A DNA stretch of 64,000 nt from CAYRYU01 sp964428355 (GTDB taxonomy: Bacteria > Muiribacteriota > Ozemobacteria > Ozemobacterales > Ozemobacteraceae), in the NCBI GenBank assembly GCA_964428355.1, contig CAYRYU010000017.1, positions 1 to 64,000 on the forward strand. The letters are read 5' to 3'. A program made the translations under genes and the position numbers. The notes beneath the pieces were generated by a model. The model saw nothing but the letters and a program-made list of their open reading frames with translations, was not told the DNA's origin and searched no databases. Positions 1-9,788 of the stretch are shown here, in pieces; positions within the stretch are counted from its first letter, which is position 1, and each line of letters opens with the position of its first letter.

Positions 1-1119
1 GACATCTGACTTCGGCTCCGGGGCGGAGGAGGGGCTCCCGGAAGACTCGCCTGCGCTTACCGCAGGGGAGGGGTTCCCGAAAGACTCGCCTGCGGTTACC
101 GCAGGCGAGGGGCCTGCCGGCTGGCCCGGGGGAAGCCCCCTGCTGCGGTAGATATGGGCTATGATCTCGTCGAGGGAAGGGTTCTTAACCGTGATGTCCT
201 CGAGCGGGGCGAACTCCATCAGTTTTCGGATCACGGTTTCGATCGGAATCTCGGCCGTATCGACCCTCAGCTTGAGCCCAGGACCCTTGCGCTTGAGAAG
301 CTCGACTCCAGGCATGGAAAAACCGTCGGCGGGACGGGCGAACCGCACCCCGACGGTCCTGATGCTGAAATGTCGTGACCTCTTCAGGTTCTGGACACCG
401 GCGTCCAGGAGAATGCTTCCGTGGTCGACTATTATGACCCGCTTGCAGAGCTTCTCGATGTCCCCCGCGTCGTGGGAGGTAAGGAATATCGTGACACCCT
501 CTTCAGAATTGGCCGCCAGGATTAGCTCCCGGATCTTCTCCTTCGCGATCACGTCCAGTCCGATGGTGGGCTCGTCGAGGAAGACTACCCGCGGGGAATG
601 GATCAACGCGGCGGCGATCTCGCACCGCATCCTCTGTCCCAGAGATAGTTTCCGGACTGGTACCGTGACGATATCCTCGAGATCGAAAACCTCGGTCAAC
701 CTGCCAAGCTTCCGGCGATACTCCTTGTCGGGGATCTCGTACATCCGGCCGAGAAGGCGAAAGGAATCCAGGGCGGGGAGGTGGAGCCAGAGCTGCGATT
801 TCTGCCCGAACACGGAACCTATGTGAAAGGACAGCTCTCGCCGGTCAATCCATGGGACGAACCCCAGAACGCTTGCCCGTCCACCCGAAGGGTGAAGGAT
901 CCCGGTCAGCATCTTGATGGTCGTCGATTTCCCCGCTCCGTTCGGACCGATGAAGGCAAGCAGTTCACCGGGTTGGACCTCGAAGGTGATGTCCTTGACA
1001 GCTTCGACCGTCCGGGTCCTTGGAAGGAAAAGGGAACGGATGGAGCCGAGCAGCCCCTGAGCCTTTTCCGCGAGAGCGAACTGCTTGAAAAGCGAATCGA
1101 CGGCGATAACGGGTTCCAC
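1..1119 (-). CDS. ABC transporter ATP-binding protein (COG4586-like), 3' end outside window
   Basis: ATPase subunit of an ABC-2 type exporter; it would power a separate membrane permease that is not in view. Seen: Walker A GPNGAGKST near residue 56, signature LSLGQ near 158, Walker B VVFLDEPTIGLD near 180 and the H-loop TSHD near 212. The LPALDSF stretch after the Q-loop resembles the COG4586 group (known family feature). I chose the GTG at 1119 because GGAGG lies just upstream and the protein then begins like its relatives; ATG at 1140 is the alternative. Odd: after about residue 330 the frame runs into two copies of a 39-bp palindromic repeat, giving a Pro/Ala/Gly/Ser-rich tail that continues past position 1 without a stop. 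The tail is beyond the usual family length. The divergent gene at 1261 is unrelated. Confidence 0.9.
   Translation of the reverse strand, partial: MEPVIAVDSLFKQFALAEKAQGLLGSIRSLFLPRTRTVEAVKDITFEVQPGELLAFIGPNGAGKSTTIKMLTGILHPSGGRASVLGFVPWIDRRELSFHIGSVFGQKSQLWLHLPALDSFRLLGRMYEIPDKEYRRKLGRLTEVFDLEDIVTVPVRKLSLGQRMRCEIAAALIHSPRVVFLDEPTIGLDVIAKEKIRELILAANSEEGVTIFLTSHDAGDIEKLCKRVIIVDHGSILLDAGVQNLKRSRHFSIRTVGVRFARPADGFSMPGVELLKRKGPGLKLRVDTAEIPIETVIRKLMEFAPLEDITVKNPSLDEIIAHIYRSRGLPPGQPAGPSPAVTAGESFGNPSPAVSAGESSGSPSSAPEPKSDV
29..112. repeat. Two tandem 39-bp palindromic units inside the ABC ATPase gene
   Basis: Two adjacent 39-bp units (29-67 and 68-106) plus the first six bases of a third. Each contains the palindrome CTCGCCTGCGG / CCGCAGGCGAG. 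The same unit occurs at about 9808-9853 in inverse orientation and three times in tandem at 14091-14207. Here it is translated on the minus strand as SPAVTAGESFGNP-type peptide. Seen directly in the sequence. Confidence 0.9.
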
Positions 1120-1260
1120 AAGACCTCCGAAAGTGAGCATAACACGCAATCGACCGGTAGGCCAAGTGTCGTGCCCGGCGGCCGGAACCGGCTTGGGTGT
1201 TGAAAAATCCGGGGCCATTGGTTAGAATCCCGTGAGAAAAATTCCTCGAGGAGATTCTGG

Positions 1261-4200
1261 ATGATGCGTTTCCATGCGGTTCGGCGGTATCTCTGGCTCG
1301 CGGGTGTTTCCTTAGCTCTTTCGCTGTCCCTCGGAGTGCACCTTGCACTGCCGGTTTTCGGCGATGAGCTTGGGGAAATCGACCGGCAGAAAAGGGACGC
1401 CGGGGAGAAGATTAAGGAGTGCCGGAAAGCTCTCGAGGAGGTCGATGAATTCATCAGGGTGATCAAGGAGAAAGTGGCCGAGGACGATGCCGCGGTTGCC
1501 GAGGTCCGGACGCTTCACGAGGAGGAGGTTCGCCGGATCAACGAGATCAAGACCCGGCTTCGGGAGTTCGACCAGCTCATGGCGAAGCTCACCGCACCCT
1601 ACGACCTGGTTCTAGCACTGAAAAAATACAAGGACTCCGGCAAGACAAAGGAAGCCTTCGAAGAGTTCTATCGGGTGGTGTACGGCACCCAGCCGGACAA
1701 CGCGACCCTTTCCCAATACGACATCCACGAGATCATCATGGAGAAAGAGATCCGGGAGAAGGTGGCGATTCCCGTAGGGATAGCACTCTGCCATATCGGG
1801 AAGCTCATCACCGATTTCGCCAAGATCGCCTGTGGTGGAATCGGCGGAGTCAACCCGAGCTGCTGGTACCGAAGCAGTGAGTTGTTGAGCGCGAAGGCCG
1901 GCAATCTGATGAAGTGCTCCGAGTTCCTGTCGACCAAACTCGGCTCGATCGGAGAAAAGGTCGGGGCGCATCTTCCCTCGATCATCGGCCTTGGCGGAAG
2001 CACAGTGACGGCGGCCAGTTACATGGACCTGGGACTCCTCGATGCCGTCACAAAACATATCGACAAACGAAAATGCGGCCAGTTTCTCTATTACATACCC
2101 AAGATCGGTTATCTCCTGTCCAAGACAAAGGCGGGAAAGATGGCCAAGGACATGTACCAGCAGTCGAATCAGGCCTGGTATGGAACGACCGATCGGGATG
2201 CGGCATACAAGGATGCCCAGGCGGCCAGGGAAGAGATCGAAGCCGCCCTCCCGGATGCGGTGAAGGATGCCGCCGAATCCGAGTCCGTCCTGAAAGCTCT
2301 CGAGGAGAAACTTTCCGCCGAGAAGGCTGATTTCTCCAAACTCGAGGAAGGCCGGAACAAGATCCTCGGTTTGATCGAGGAGCAGGAGTTCATCGCCCAG
2401 GACCTCGATGTCAAGGCCCAGATCGCGGTCTTCAACCAGCAGCAGTCCAAAAGTGGTCATGGGATGGGCCAACTGGTCGCCGTTGATCTGCTCACCGGGG
2501 GTGAGATTGCGGCCGATGACATGACTTCCCGTGCGCTCGGGATTCCCAGATGGGCGGCCTACGCGGTTCCCTACACACGCGGGGTGATTCTGGCAAGGCC
2601 CGTGGTTTACGAAGTCACTGGAAAGGACGGAAAGACCGTCAGAAGAACCGGAACCCAGAAATACTACCAGCAGACATCGCAGGGCAACTCAGATCCGAAT
2701 GTCCATCCCCAGGGCGACCGGTTCACGTTCATCAACACCGCGCGCCGCATCGTAGTCGGGAAAGCCTGCGGTCTCGCGAAGGTCCAGGTTCGGACTCCCG
2801 GAGTCGAGGTGGTGGGTGATTCGAGACCCTGGGGCGACGACTCGAGGTTCCGCAGCGTCCAGCTCAAGTCCCGCGAGGTTTCCTTCCGGGTCCACAAGAT
2901 CACGGATCTGCAATACATCCTTCCCGAGGGGTCCAGGAAATCCTCCCCCTCTTTCGACCTCTTCTATTCCCATGACCAGGAGCATGCCTATTCATGCAGG
3001 GGGTCGGTGACCTTGTTCACCAAACTTCTCGTGAACGATGGGACCCGCGAATACGAGACGGATTTCGCCGACGAAGGGTTCGCCCAGAACGCTTTCATCG
3101 GCTACCTCCAGGGTGGGGAACACGTCCAGTTCAACCGGAGGGGCCGGACGATCGAGGTCAGCACCTCCGGGACGCAGGGCTATACGCATCTCCAACTCGG
3201 GCTGCGCGACGATTCGGGCGGACTTGCCTTCCCCAAGAAGATCCGTTTCAATTCATGTGGGGTGGATCTGAAAGTCATCCTTCCCTACGAGTTTCCGCCA
3301 CCCAACCAGTACTGCGTTCCCGTCGGCGACACAGGATCGGTCAGGGTTCTCGTTGACGGTCCCGCGGACATGGCGAAGTACCGGGTTGTCTGGGAAAAGC
3401 CCGCGGTAAAGGGTTTGATCCTGACGGGAAGCGGAGTCTTCCAGCGGGTCAACGAGACCTGGTACTCGGACCTGAAAATTGGTTTCGACCGGTCGGTGAT
3501 CCCGGACATCAAGAATCACGAAGGTTTTTCCCCGCGCCTCTCCATCGTCAGGATCGAGGATGGGCAGGTTGTCGCAGAGTTGCGCGCTCCGACCCTCAAA
3601 CCCACGATCGTCATCCAGGATTTCAAGATCGTCCGGGCGGATCTTGGCGGGAAGGCCGAAGCTCTCGGCCTTAACCTCTTCGGACCTACCGACTCGAAGC
3701 ATTGGAGCCAGAAGATCGGGGTCCTTTACCAGCTGTCCGACGGTTCGTGGGGGGACGGGCCGCCCGGACTCGTAGAGTACGAGATCCCGGGAACGCTCAT
3801 GGGATGCTTCGATCCGGTCAAGGGGACTTTCACCGCAAACGATCTTCACCGCCGGCTTGCCTCCAAGGATGCGGGGAAATCTTTTCTTGCCGCTGTCCTC
3901 GACCCTCTCTCCTGCCGGACCAAGGGTCTGGCGGTCGCAAGCGATCGTCACGTCCAGAAACGCCTCCTGGTCAATCTCAATTACCTCTACGTAACCATCG
4001 AAAAGGAAGGGGTGGAGTCCCTCCACCGCCTTCACATCCTCGGGCCCACGACTATGTCGGAATACAAAACCGAGTGGGTTTTCCGGGGCGGGAAAACTGT
4101 GTCCGCGGACTTCTCACAATCCGGAAGCGCCTGGGTAAGCGACGCTACGGGTCGGGGTTTGATGAAGATCGCCATCCTGAGCCCCGGGGGAGGAGAGGCC

Positions 4201-5313
4201 GCCGTGTACCAGGCCATCGGAACCGACAACGCACCTCTGGCCCGACCGAACCTCCTGGTATCGGCCCCTCCTGTGGTGAAGCCAGGAAAGAAAGTCGTGA
4301 TCAAGGTGGACATCTCGAACCTCCAGTCGTCGCAGAGCTGGGACTTCCTGACGACCTACGAAACCCCCGATCCACAGTGCAGTTTCATCCGTCCCGAGCA
4401 TCGGACTCCGATGACTTCACGAACCACCGCCGAATCGAATGGCATCATCCAGATACGGTCGACGGTTCCACAGGAACCCTTCGAGATCCCCGTTACCGTG
4501 AAGCTGTTCCGTATGGTCGGAAGCGGGAGGAACGAACAGCGATACCTGCTTGCGGAGGAGAGGATCACGCTCCGCGTGGGAAAGGCCCCCGAAGGACTCA
4601 CCCAGGCTTTTAGGTATTTCGCGGGCACTCCGGTCTGGAACGCTGCGATCGAGAAGATCACTCCGCTTGAAGGGAACAACCCCTTCGATACCTCAGACCC
4701 GCTGGCAACGATCGCGACCGTCCTTCATCCGCCCCCGCCGCCCACTCCGAACCCACCGGGAACGGGTGGCGGAGGTGGGTCCGGAACAGGGACCTGGACT
4801 GATACCGGCACAGGGACCGGTACCGGAACTGGGACTGGAACCGGTGGTGGCGGATCTCCGGTGTCGGGTTCCATCGTCTTCTCCGATACTGGAGGAGTCC
4901 CCGATGTGGCCTACGACCTTTACGCCGGAATCGATATCGATCCCAACACCGGGGCCGGGAATCTCCGTAACGACGGCCAGGGTCAGACCCTGATCTTCCA
5001 GACCCCGCCAAGTGGCCCCTTCGATCCCACCGATCAGATCGAGGCTTTTCCCGACAAACTTGTTGATACCTGGGATTTCTCCACCCCCCTTCCGACCAAT
5101 ATAGTGACAAAGACTGCCAACAGCGTGATCTTCATGCCGGGCCAGAACGTCACTTTTGTCATGAAGGCGAAGACCGACCGGACGGTTCGGATAACGGTCC
5201 GAATCGAGAAAGTGAACGAAAAACCTGCCGTCGACAGAAGGACGGGGGACCTTCGTCTCGTCATCGTTGAGTCGACGACTCTTTCCGCGGGAATCAGGAG
5301 GAGCTTCCGATGA
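1261..5313 (+). CDS. Large secreted protein of unknown function with N-terminal coiled coil and Thr/Gly repeat linker
   Basis: Family not recognised. Seen: signal peptide of about 35 residues; a charged segment at about 38-110 likely to form coiled coil; a Cys-containing hydrophobic helical part (about 170-290); a second coiled coil (about 310-400); then a long part rich in beta-strand character. Near residues 1157-1200 is a Pro run followed by a (TG)n/Gly-rich linker encoded by degenerate GGNACN repeats, and then a final domain of about 150 residues. Start ATG at 1261 follows GAGGAG. It is the first gene of a tight operon: its last codons overlap the ATG of the next gene. Inferred: a periplasmic or surface structural protein working with the two downstream products, perhaps as part of an envelope complex. 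Confidence 0.8.
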   Translation: MMRFHAVRRYLWLAGVSLALSLSLGVHLALPVFGDELGEIDRQKRDAGEKIKECRKALEEVDEFIRVIKEKVAEDDAAVAEVRTLHEEEVRRINEIKTRLREFDQLMAKLTAPYDLVLALKKYKDSGKTKEAFEEFYRVVYGTQPDNATLSQYDIHEIIMEKEIREKVAIPVGIALCHIGKLITDFAKIACGGIGGVNPSCWYRSSELLSAKAGNLMKCSEFLSTKLGSIGEKVGAHLPSIIGLGGSTVTAASYMDLGLLDAVTKHIDKRKCGQFLYYIPKIGYLLSKTKAGKMAKDMYQQSNQAWYGTTDRDAAYKDAQAAREEIEAALPDAVKDAAESESVLKALEEKLSAEKADFSKLEEGRNKILGLIEEQEFIAQDLDVKAQIAVFNQQQSKSGHGMGQLVAVDLLTGGEIAADDMTSRALGIPRWAAYAVPYTRGVILARPVVYEVTGKDGKTVRRTGTQKYYQQTSQGNSDPNVHPQGDRFTFINTARRIVVGKACGLAKVQVRTPGVEVVGDSRPWGDDSRFRSVQLKSREVSFRVHKITDLQYILPEGSRKSSPSFDLFYSHDQEHAYSCRGSVTLFTKLLVNDGTREYETDFADEGFAQNAFIGYLQGGEHVQFNRRGRTIEVSTSGTQGYTHLQLGLRDDSGGLAFPKKIRFNSCGVDLKVILPYEFPPPNQYCVPVGDTGSVRVLVDGPADMAKYRVVWEKPAVKGLILTGSGVFQRVNETWYSDLKIGFDRSVIPDIKNHEGFSPRLSIVRIEDGQVVAELRAPTLKPTIVIQDFKIVRADLGGKAEALGLNLFGPTDSKHWSQKIGVLYQLSDGSWGDGPPGLVEYEIPGTLMGCFDPVKGTFTANDLHRRLASKDAGKSFLAAVLDPLSCRTKGLAVASDRHVQKRLLVNLNYLYVTIEKEGVESLHRLHILGPTTMSEYKTEWVFRGGKTVSADFSQSGSAWVSDATGRGLMKIAILSPGGGEAAVYQAIGTDNAPLARPNLLVSAPPVVKPGKKVVIKVDISNLQSSQSWDFLTTYETPDPQCSFIRPEHRTPMTSRTTAESNGIIQIRSTVPQEPFEIPVTVKLFRMVGSGRNEQRYLLAEERITLRVGKAPEGLTQAFRYFAGTPVWNAAIEKITPLEGNNPFDTSDPLATIATVLHPPPPPTPNPPGTGGGGGSGTGTWTDTGTGTGTGTGTGTGGGGSPVSGSIVFSDTGGVPDVAYDLYAGIDIDPNTGAGNLRNDGQGQTLIFQTPPSGPFDPTDQIEAFPDKLVDTWDFSTPLPTNIVTKTANSVIFMPGQNVTFVMKAKTDRTVRITVRIEKVNEKPAVDRRTGDLRLVIVESTTLSAGIRRSFR

Positions 5314-5945
5314 ATACCAGCCAACCGAAGACCAGACTCCTGCATTTTCCACTGGTTTCCGCGATCCAAGGCATGGCCTGGAATCCTCGGGCCTGCTGCC
5401 TCGTCGGAATTTGCATTGCCCTTCTCCTTGCCTGGAATGCCTGTTTCGGAGGGGAGTTCCGGTCCTTCAACCCGATCCAGGGTCCGGATCAATTGACACC
5501 GAGGTGGGATGGCTCCGCTGCGGGTTTCCAGGACTCCCCCGATATCCAGCGGATCCTTCAGGAATCACGGGCAAGGGTTCCCGACCTGGCCAGGAAGGCT
5601 GTTGCTGGAATTTTCGATGCCTGGTCGAAGGGAAATGTCGATGGATTGCTCGCCGAAGGTTTCTACGACAAGAGCCGATTCCTCGACCTACTGAAACTCG
5701 ACGTTCCCCGGGATGCCCGGGTCAGGATCCTGGCGATCGAATCGATCCATCCGCTCGAAGAGGTCAGTTCGGTCGAAACCGTTCCATCTCTGATACTGCG
5801 TGTCCGGACCCGCCTTTCCGCGGTCGTCAGGACCCAGATCGAGTTCGAGGACCCCGGTAGGGGTTTCCGGAAGATCCAGGGCCGCAACGAGTTCATCCTC
5901 CGGCTGAACCAGGAAATCCCGTTGACCCGGGGTGAAGGGCGGTGA
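5310..5945 (+). CDS. Membrane-anchored or secreted protein with possible NTF2-like domain
   Basis: 211 residues. Seen: a basic N-terminus and a hydrophobic stretch at about 27-46, then a soluble part. The segment from about residue 88 (GIFDAWSKGNVD, then a run of alternating strands) looks like a small NTF2/SnoaL-type fold, but that is only a pattern impression. Start overlaps the stop of the upstream gene (ATGA) and its own stop overlaps the start of the next, so the three genes are almost certainly co-transcribed and translationally coupled. Function unknown. Confidence 0.72.
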   Translation: MNTSQPKTRLLHFPLVSAIQGMAWNPRACCLVGICIALLLAWNACFGGEFRSFNPIQGPDQLTPRWDGSAAGFQDSPDIQRILQESRARVPDLARKAVAGIFDAWSKGNVDGLLAEGFYDKSRFLDLLKLDVPRDARVRILAIESIHPLEEVSSVETVPSLILRVRTRLSAVVRTQIEFEDPGRGFRKIQGRNEFILRLNQEIPLTRGEGR

Positions 5946-8155
5946 TGAAGATGGAACGCGCCAACCATGGTTCCATGGGTCTCCGGACCCTTGGCTTCGT
6001 CATGCTTCTCATCGTTTTCCCCCTGGTCGTCGCTTCCGCGACCGATCTTCCCCCGAACGACGGTGATTGGACCCTCACCGGAAACGATACCGTCCGAATC
6101 GACCAATACGGCCGGAAAGGGAATGATGGGGCGGCCCTTTTCGGCAACCTCGGCAACCATTACTACGATGAGCTGCAGCTGCAGGGCTTGTGCAGGGTGT
6201 CGGAGTTCGACCGGTGGCGGTTCGAGTTCGGCGGGGTCGCGAACAACTCCCTCTACCGGTCCAACGGATGGGGTGGGGAACTCGAGCGGATCCGCCTCAT
6301 GCGGGAAAAGGGCGATGGAGCGCTTCCCTATCGGCTCGAGTTGGGGGATCTCTATGCAAATTTCAGCTACCGGACCCTTATGCGGTCCCTCAAAGGAATC
6401 CAGCTGGAGTTGCAGCCGCGTTTCAACCCACAGGCAAGGAATCGGGACTCCTTCCTCCTTGTCCTGGGACAGTCGGATTACGATTGGAAGAACCTGCACG
6501 AAAACCGTGATTCGACCGCAGGTCTCTCCTGGCTCCTTCAATACAGGGAAAAGATGCGGGCCGGGATCAACGTGGTCTTCAACCGGCGTGATCCCGACGC
6601 GAAGCTCGGAACCCTCGAACGGGAACAACGGACGATGAGCGTCATGCTCGAAAACGAGAGCACCATGTTCGGCCGCCGCTCCATCCTCGAAGGGGAATTC
6701 GCCTGGTTTTCCGGGGATCACGACGGAACCGACGGTCCCCGGAGCGGTCTTGACCGACGGGCGACCGCGGCATACGGCCAACTGTCGGGGGGGGACTCCC
6801 GGTTTACCTACAGGCTTCGCCTGGAGTCAAACCAGCAGGATTTCCGGCCTGCAGGGGCGAACGTGGGGTTCGACCGCAAAACGATGGAAGGGTTCTTTAC
6901 CTGGGACCTGAAAGCGGGTCGATCTGCCCAGTTCAGGCTGCAAAGGTTCCTCGACGGATGGGAAACCGACAACTGCCGCGTCACGAAGGTAGCCGGATTG
7001 GGATTCCAGGGGCCTCTCGACCTTCCTGGAAAGGTTTTCGGGAACCTGGATATGTTCCTCGAGGAGTTTCTCGATGTTCGCCGGACTCTGGATGCCCACG
7101 CACGTTCGGTCAATGCCGACGTGTCGAAATCCTTTTCCGACAAGCTGTCTGGAAGGCTCGGGTTTTCCTGCAGGTTTCTCGATGACAACGTGAACGATGC
7201 CGGTGACAGCCGACTGGACCAGATCACCCTGGGATTCGATCACTCCGTCCGGATGTTCGAACTACCCGGGCGCCTTGGCCTGGGAGTTGAAAACCGCCTG
7301 CTGGACAACGGTGGAGAGCGGAGTCATGAATGGACTCCGGCTCTGACCCTTAACCTCCAGAAGGGGGTCCACGATTTCGGTCTCCATTACAGGGTATTCC
7401 GCCAGGACCCGGTGAATCCACTCCTCGCAGACGTCGATACCTCGGATCTGGGGTTCCGGTACCGCTACCATCATGGTCCGGACACTTTCGGAGTGGAATA
7501 TCTTCGAAACCACCGGGATACCTCCCGGAACCTCTGGACCCGCTCCACCCAGATCACGGCTTTTTACCAGCGGGATATCGATGCGATCCTCCGGACCGGC
7601 AGACCTGCCAGGCCAGTGGCAGCTCCTTCCCCGGCCTCGCCTTCGTCCGAAGACCCGGTCATCGGCCTCCTGACGCTCGGAAAACCCGGCTCACCCTACG
7701 GGGAAGCACGGAGCGCGCTCGCGGAAAAGATGGGGGCGGTCCAGGCCTGGGGCGGCTTCGACCTTTCCGATCGCCCCGTGTTCGACGAGATTTCCTCGCG
7801 TCAGCGGCTGATCCTTGCCAGAGACGGGGAAAAGGTGGAAAGGACCGTTCTTGCGATCGATACTGGGAAGGTCCCCGCCTTCGTCCAGGACGTTTTCGAG
7901 AGGATCAGACGCGATCTGGTCCAGCGATTGGGTTCCCCGGCCAACTTCCGCGAGAAGGGGAGTTTCGGACCGAAGCTCGCTTCCGATCTTCGTGAGGGCG
8001 CCTTCCTGCGTGTCTACGACTGGACCGTGGGAGAGGGGGTGCTCCGCCTTGGAATCCCGCGAAGACTGGACGGGCTGATCCGGATCGAGATCCAGTTCGC
8101 TTCGGAGTTCCCGACCGAGCCGGAGATTTCCTGGGGCCTGGAATCCTTCTACTGA
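5945..8155 (+). CDS. Predicted outer-membrane beta-barrel-like protein, secreted
   Basis: 736 residues. Seen: signal peptide (about residues 12-33), then roughly 500 residues of alternating polar/aromatic strands with repeated ...RLRLE..., ...GFDHSVRMFELPGRL..., ...DFGLHYRVF... patterns typical of transmembrane beta strands. The last 190 residues after a Pro/Ala linker (about 560-575) form a separate soluble domain. ATG at 5945 overlaps the TGA of the upstream gene; GTG at 5942 is in frame and possible. Inferred: an envelope barrel working with the two upstream products. No named family recognised. A GC-rich hairpin follows the stop and is shared with the convergent TPR gene. Confidence 0.72.
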   Translation: MKMERANHGSMGLRTLGFVMLLIVFPLVVASATDLPPNDGDWTLTGNDTVRIDQYGRKGNDGAALFGNLGNHYYDELQLQGLCRVSEFDRWRFEFGGVANNSLYRSNGWGGELERIRLMREKGDGALPYRLELGDLYANFSYRTLMRSLKGIQLELQPRFNPQARNRDSFLLVLGQSDYDWKNLHENRDSTAGLSWLLQYREKMRAGINVVFNRRDPDAKLGTLEREQRTMSVMLENESTMFGRRSILEGEFAWFSGDHDGTDGPRSGLDRRATAAYGQLSGGDSRFTYRLRLESNQQDFRPAGANVGFDRKTMEGFFTWDLKAGRSAQFRLQRFLDGWETDNCRVTKVAGLGFQGPLDLPGKVFGNLDMFLEEFLDVRRTLDAHARSVNADVSKSFSDKLSGRLGFSCRFLDDNVNDAGDSRLDQITLGFDHSVRMFELPGRLGLGVENRLLDNGGERSHEWTPALTLNLQKGVHDFGLHYRVFRQDPVNPLLADVDTSDLGFRYRYHHGPDTFGVEYLRNHRDTSRNLWTRSTQITAFYQRDIDAILRTGRPARPVAAPSPASPSSEDPVIGLLTLGKPGSPYGEARSALAEKMGAVQAWGGFDLSDRPVFDEISSRQRLILARDGEKVERTVLAIDTGKVPAFVQDVFERIRRDLVQRLGSPANFREKGSFGPKLASDLREGAFLRVYDWTVGEGVLRLGIPRRLDGLIRIEIQFASEFPTEPEISWGLESFY

Positions 8156-8163
8156 CCTGATTT

Positions 8164-8196
8164 GCCCCCCGGGCGGCAATCCGCCATCCGGGGGGA
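8164..8196. terminator. Bidirectional hairpin between convergent genes
   Basis: Inverted repeat CCCCCCGG...CCGGGGGG with an inner CGGNNNNCCG pairing lies between the stop of the barrel protein (8155) and the stop of the minus-strand TPR gene (8200). There is no clear U tract, so termination is inferred from stem strength and position. Confidence 0.55.
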
Positions 8197-8199
8197 AGC

Positions 8200-9594
8200 C
8201 TACCCCTCGGCCTTCTGATGGATGCGGATCAATGCGAGGAGCTTTTCCGCCTGATCGTGGTCCATCTCCTTGAGGATCTCGAACTGCTTCCGGGCGGTCG
8301 CGAAGTCCCCCGAAAGGACGCAGGCCGCGCCATAGTTGAACCTCGACATGGCGTCCTTCGGGTTGAGGATCGCTCCCTGGTGGAATGCCTCGGCGGCGCC
8401 CTTGTGGTCGCCCGATTTCCCAAGGAGGATTCCGAGATTTGCGTAGGGGCGCCAATCCTTGGGTTTGATCCTGATCGCTTCCCGGAAAGCCCCGATGGCT
8501 TCGCTGGTAAGCTGCAGTTGGGCGCAGGCGTGGCCGAGGTTGAAATGAAGGTCGAAGTGGTCCGGGGCAATCCCGATCGCGATTTCCAGGTGACTTCTCG
8601 CACTCTTGGGCTTCCCGAGTTTCAGGTATGCAACGGAAAGGTTGAACCGGTGCTGGAAATTGTCCGGCTCCAACCCGACCAGTCTCTCGAGAATCTCCGC
8701 GATGCGCCGGTCATCTCCCTTCGGGAAACAGAGTTCGAGCTGGGCAAGCAGAACCTCGGGAACCTGCGGGTTGATCATCCAGGCTCTCTCCAGGTGGGAA
8801 AGGCTCTCATCGACCTGCCCCAACTCCTTGAGGGCAAGGCCCAGGTAGAAATTGGCCTCGAAATGGCCCGGGTCGAACTCGAGGGCTTTCCGATACGCCT
8901 CGATTTCGGGGTCCATTTTCTGCATGTGATGGTAGACCACTCCGAGGTTGAAATGGGCTTCCGAAAAATCGGGTTGGATTGATAGGGCTTTTTCCAAAAC
9001 CGATGCCGCCTCCCCCGCGTCTCCCAGGTGGAAACGCGACATCGCATGGGAGTAAAGAAAATCCGGATTCTCCGGTTGGATTTCGGCCGCACGGCGAAAG
9101 CATTCTCCCGCTCCGGGGAAATCCTTGCGGAGGTATCGGACCTTTCCGAGCATGTGGAAGATTTCCCCATCCTTGGGTGACTGCTCGAGAGCCCTCGAAA
9201 GGGCCTGGTCGGCCTCTTCATACCGGTTTTCGAAGAACAGGCAGAATCCGAGCCCGAACCATGCGTTGGGGAAGTCGTCCTGGAGGCGGACGACCTCCTT
9301 GAAAGCGAAAATCGCGCTCTTCATGTCCCCCGATTTCCTCGAAACAGACCCGAGGAGAAAATGCGAGCCGACCAGGTGGGGGTCGTGGTGCAGAGCCAAC
9401 TTGAGGTTGGTCCTGGCTTCCTTCAACCTTCCGAGCTGGTCGAAGGCGAAAGCGAGGTTGTGGTAGGTTATGGCGGAATCGTCCTTGATCGCCAAGGCTT
9501 CACGGAAGAGCTCGATCGATTCCTCGAACTTGCCCTCCTGGATCTTCTGCAAACCGCGATCACAGATGTCGCGAAACTGTTCTTCCCTGGTCAT
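8200..9594 (-). CDS. Tetratricopeptide-repeat protein
   Basis: 464 residues made almost entirely of about a dozen 34-residue TPR units (recurring pattern A.....G......A...F..A....P). Examples are SAITYHNLAFAFDQLG and SEAHFNLGVVYHHM. No signal peptide or catalytic domain is visible, so a cytoplasmic scaffold for protein-protein contacts is likely. Start ATG at 9594 begins MTREEQF. It is divergent from the giant cyclase gene at 9789 with 194 bp between, and convergent with the envelope operon. Whether it partners either neighbour is unknown. Confidence 0.88.
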   Translation of the reverse strand: MTREEQFRDICDRGLQKIQEGKFEESIELFREALAIKDDSAITYHNLAFAFDQLGRLKEARTNLKLALHHDPHLVGSHFLLGSVSRKSGDMKSAIFAFKEVVRLQDDFPNAWFGLGFCLFFENRYEEADQALSRALEQSPKDGEIFHMLGKVRYLRKDFPGAGECFRRAAEIQPENPDFLYSHAMSRFHLGDAGEAASVLEKALSIQPDFSEAHFNLGVVYHHMQKMDPEIEAYRKALEFDPGHFEANFYLGLALKELGQVDESLSHLERAWMINPQVPEVLLAQLELCFPKGDDRRIAEILERLVGLEPDNFQHRFNLSVAYLKLGKPKSARSHLEIAIGIAPDHFDLHFNLGHACAQLQLTSEAIGAFREAIRIKPKDWRPYANLGILLGKSGDHKGAAEAFHQGAILNPKDAMSRFNYGAACVLSGDFATARKQFEILKEMDHDQAEKLLALIRIHQKAEG

Positions 9595-9788
9595 TCGGCA
9601 TCTCGCTTGGATGATCGGGACATTATAGTCCTATTTGGGGATCTTGCCAATCATTGCCGTCGACATCCCTGCCGCCGAATCCTGCGCAGGTGAAAGGAAA
9701 GTTGGATGGTCGGTTTCTGTGGTATTTTGGATCCCGGATGTCGAGGTCATCACAGGGATGGTGAAGCCATCCCCAAGAAGGGGGAGTA

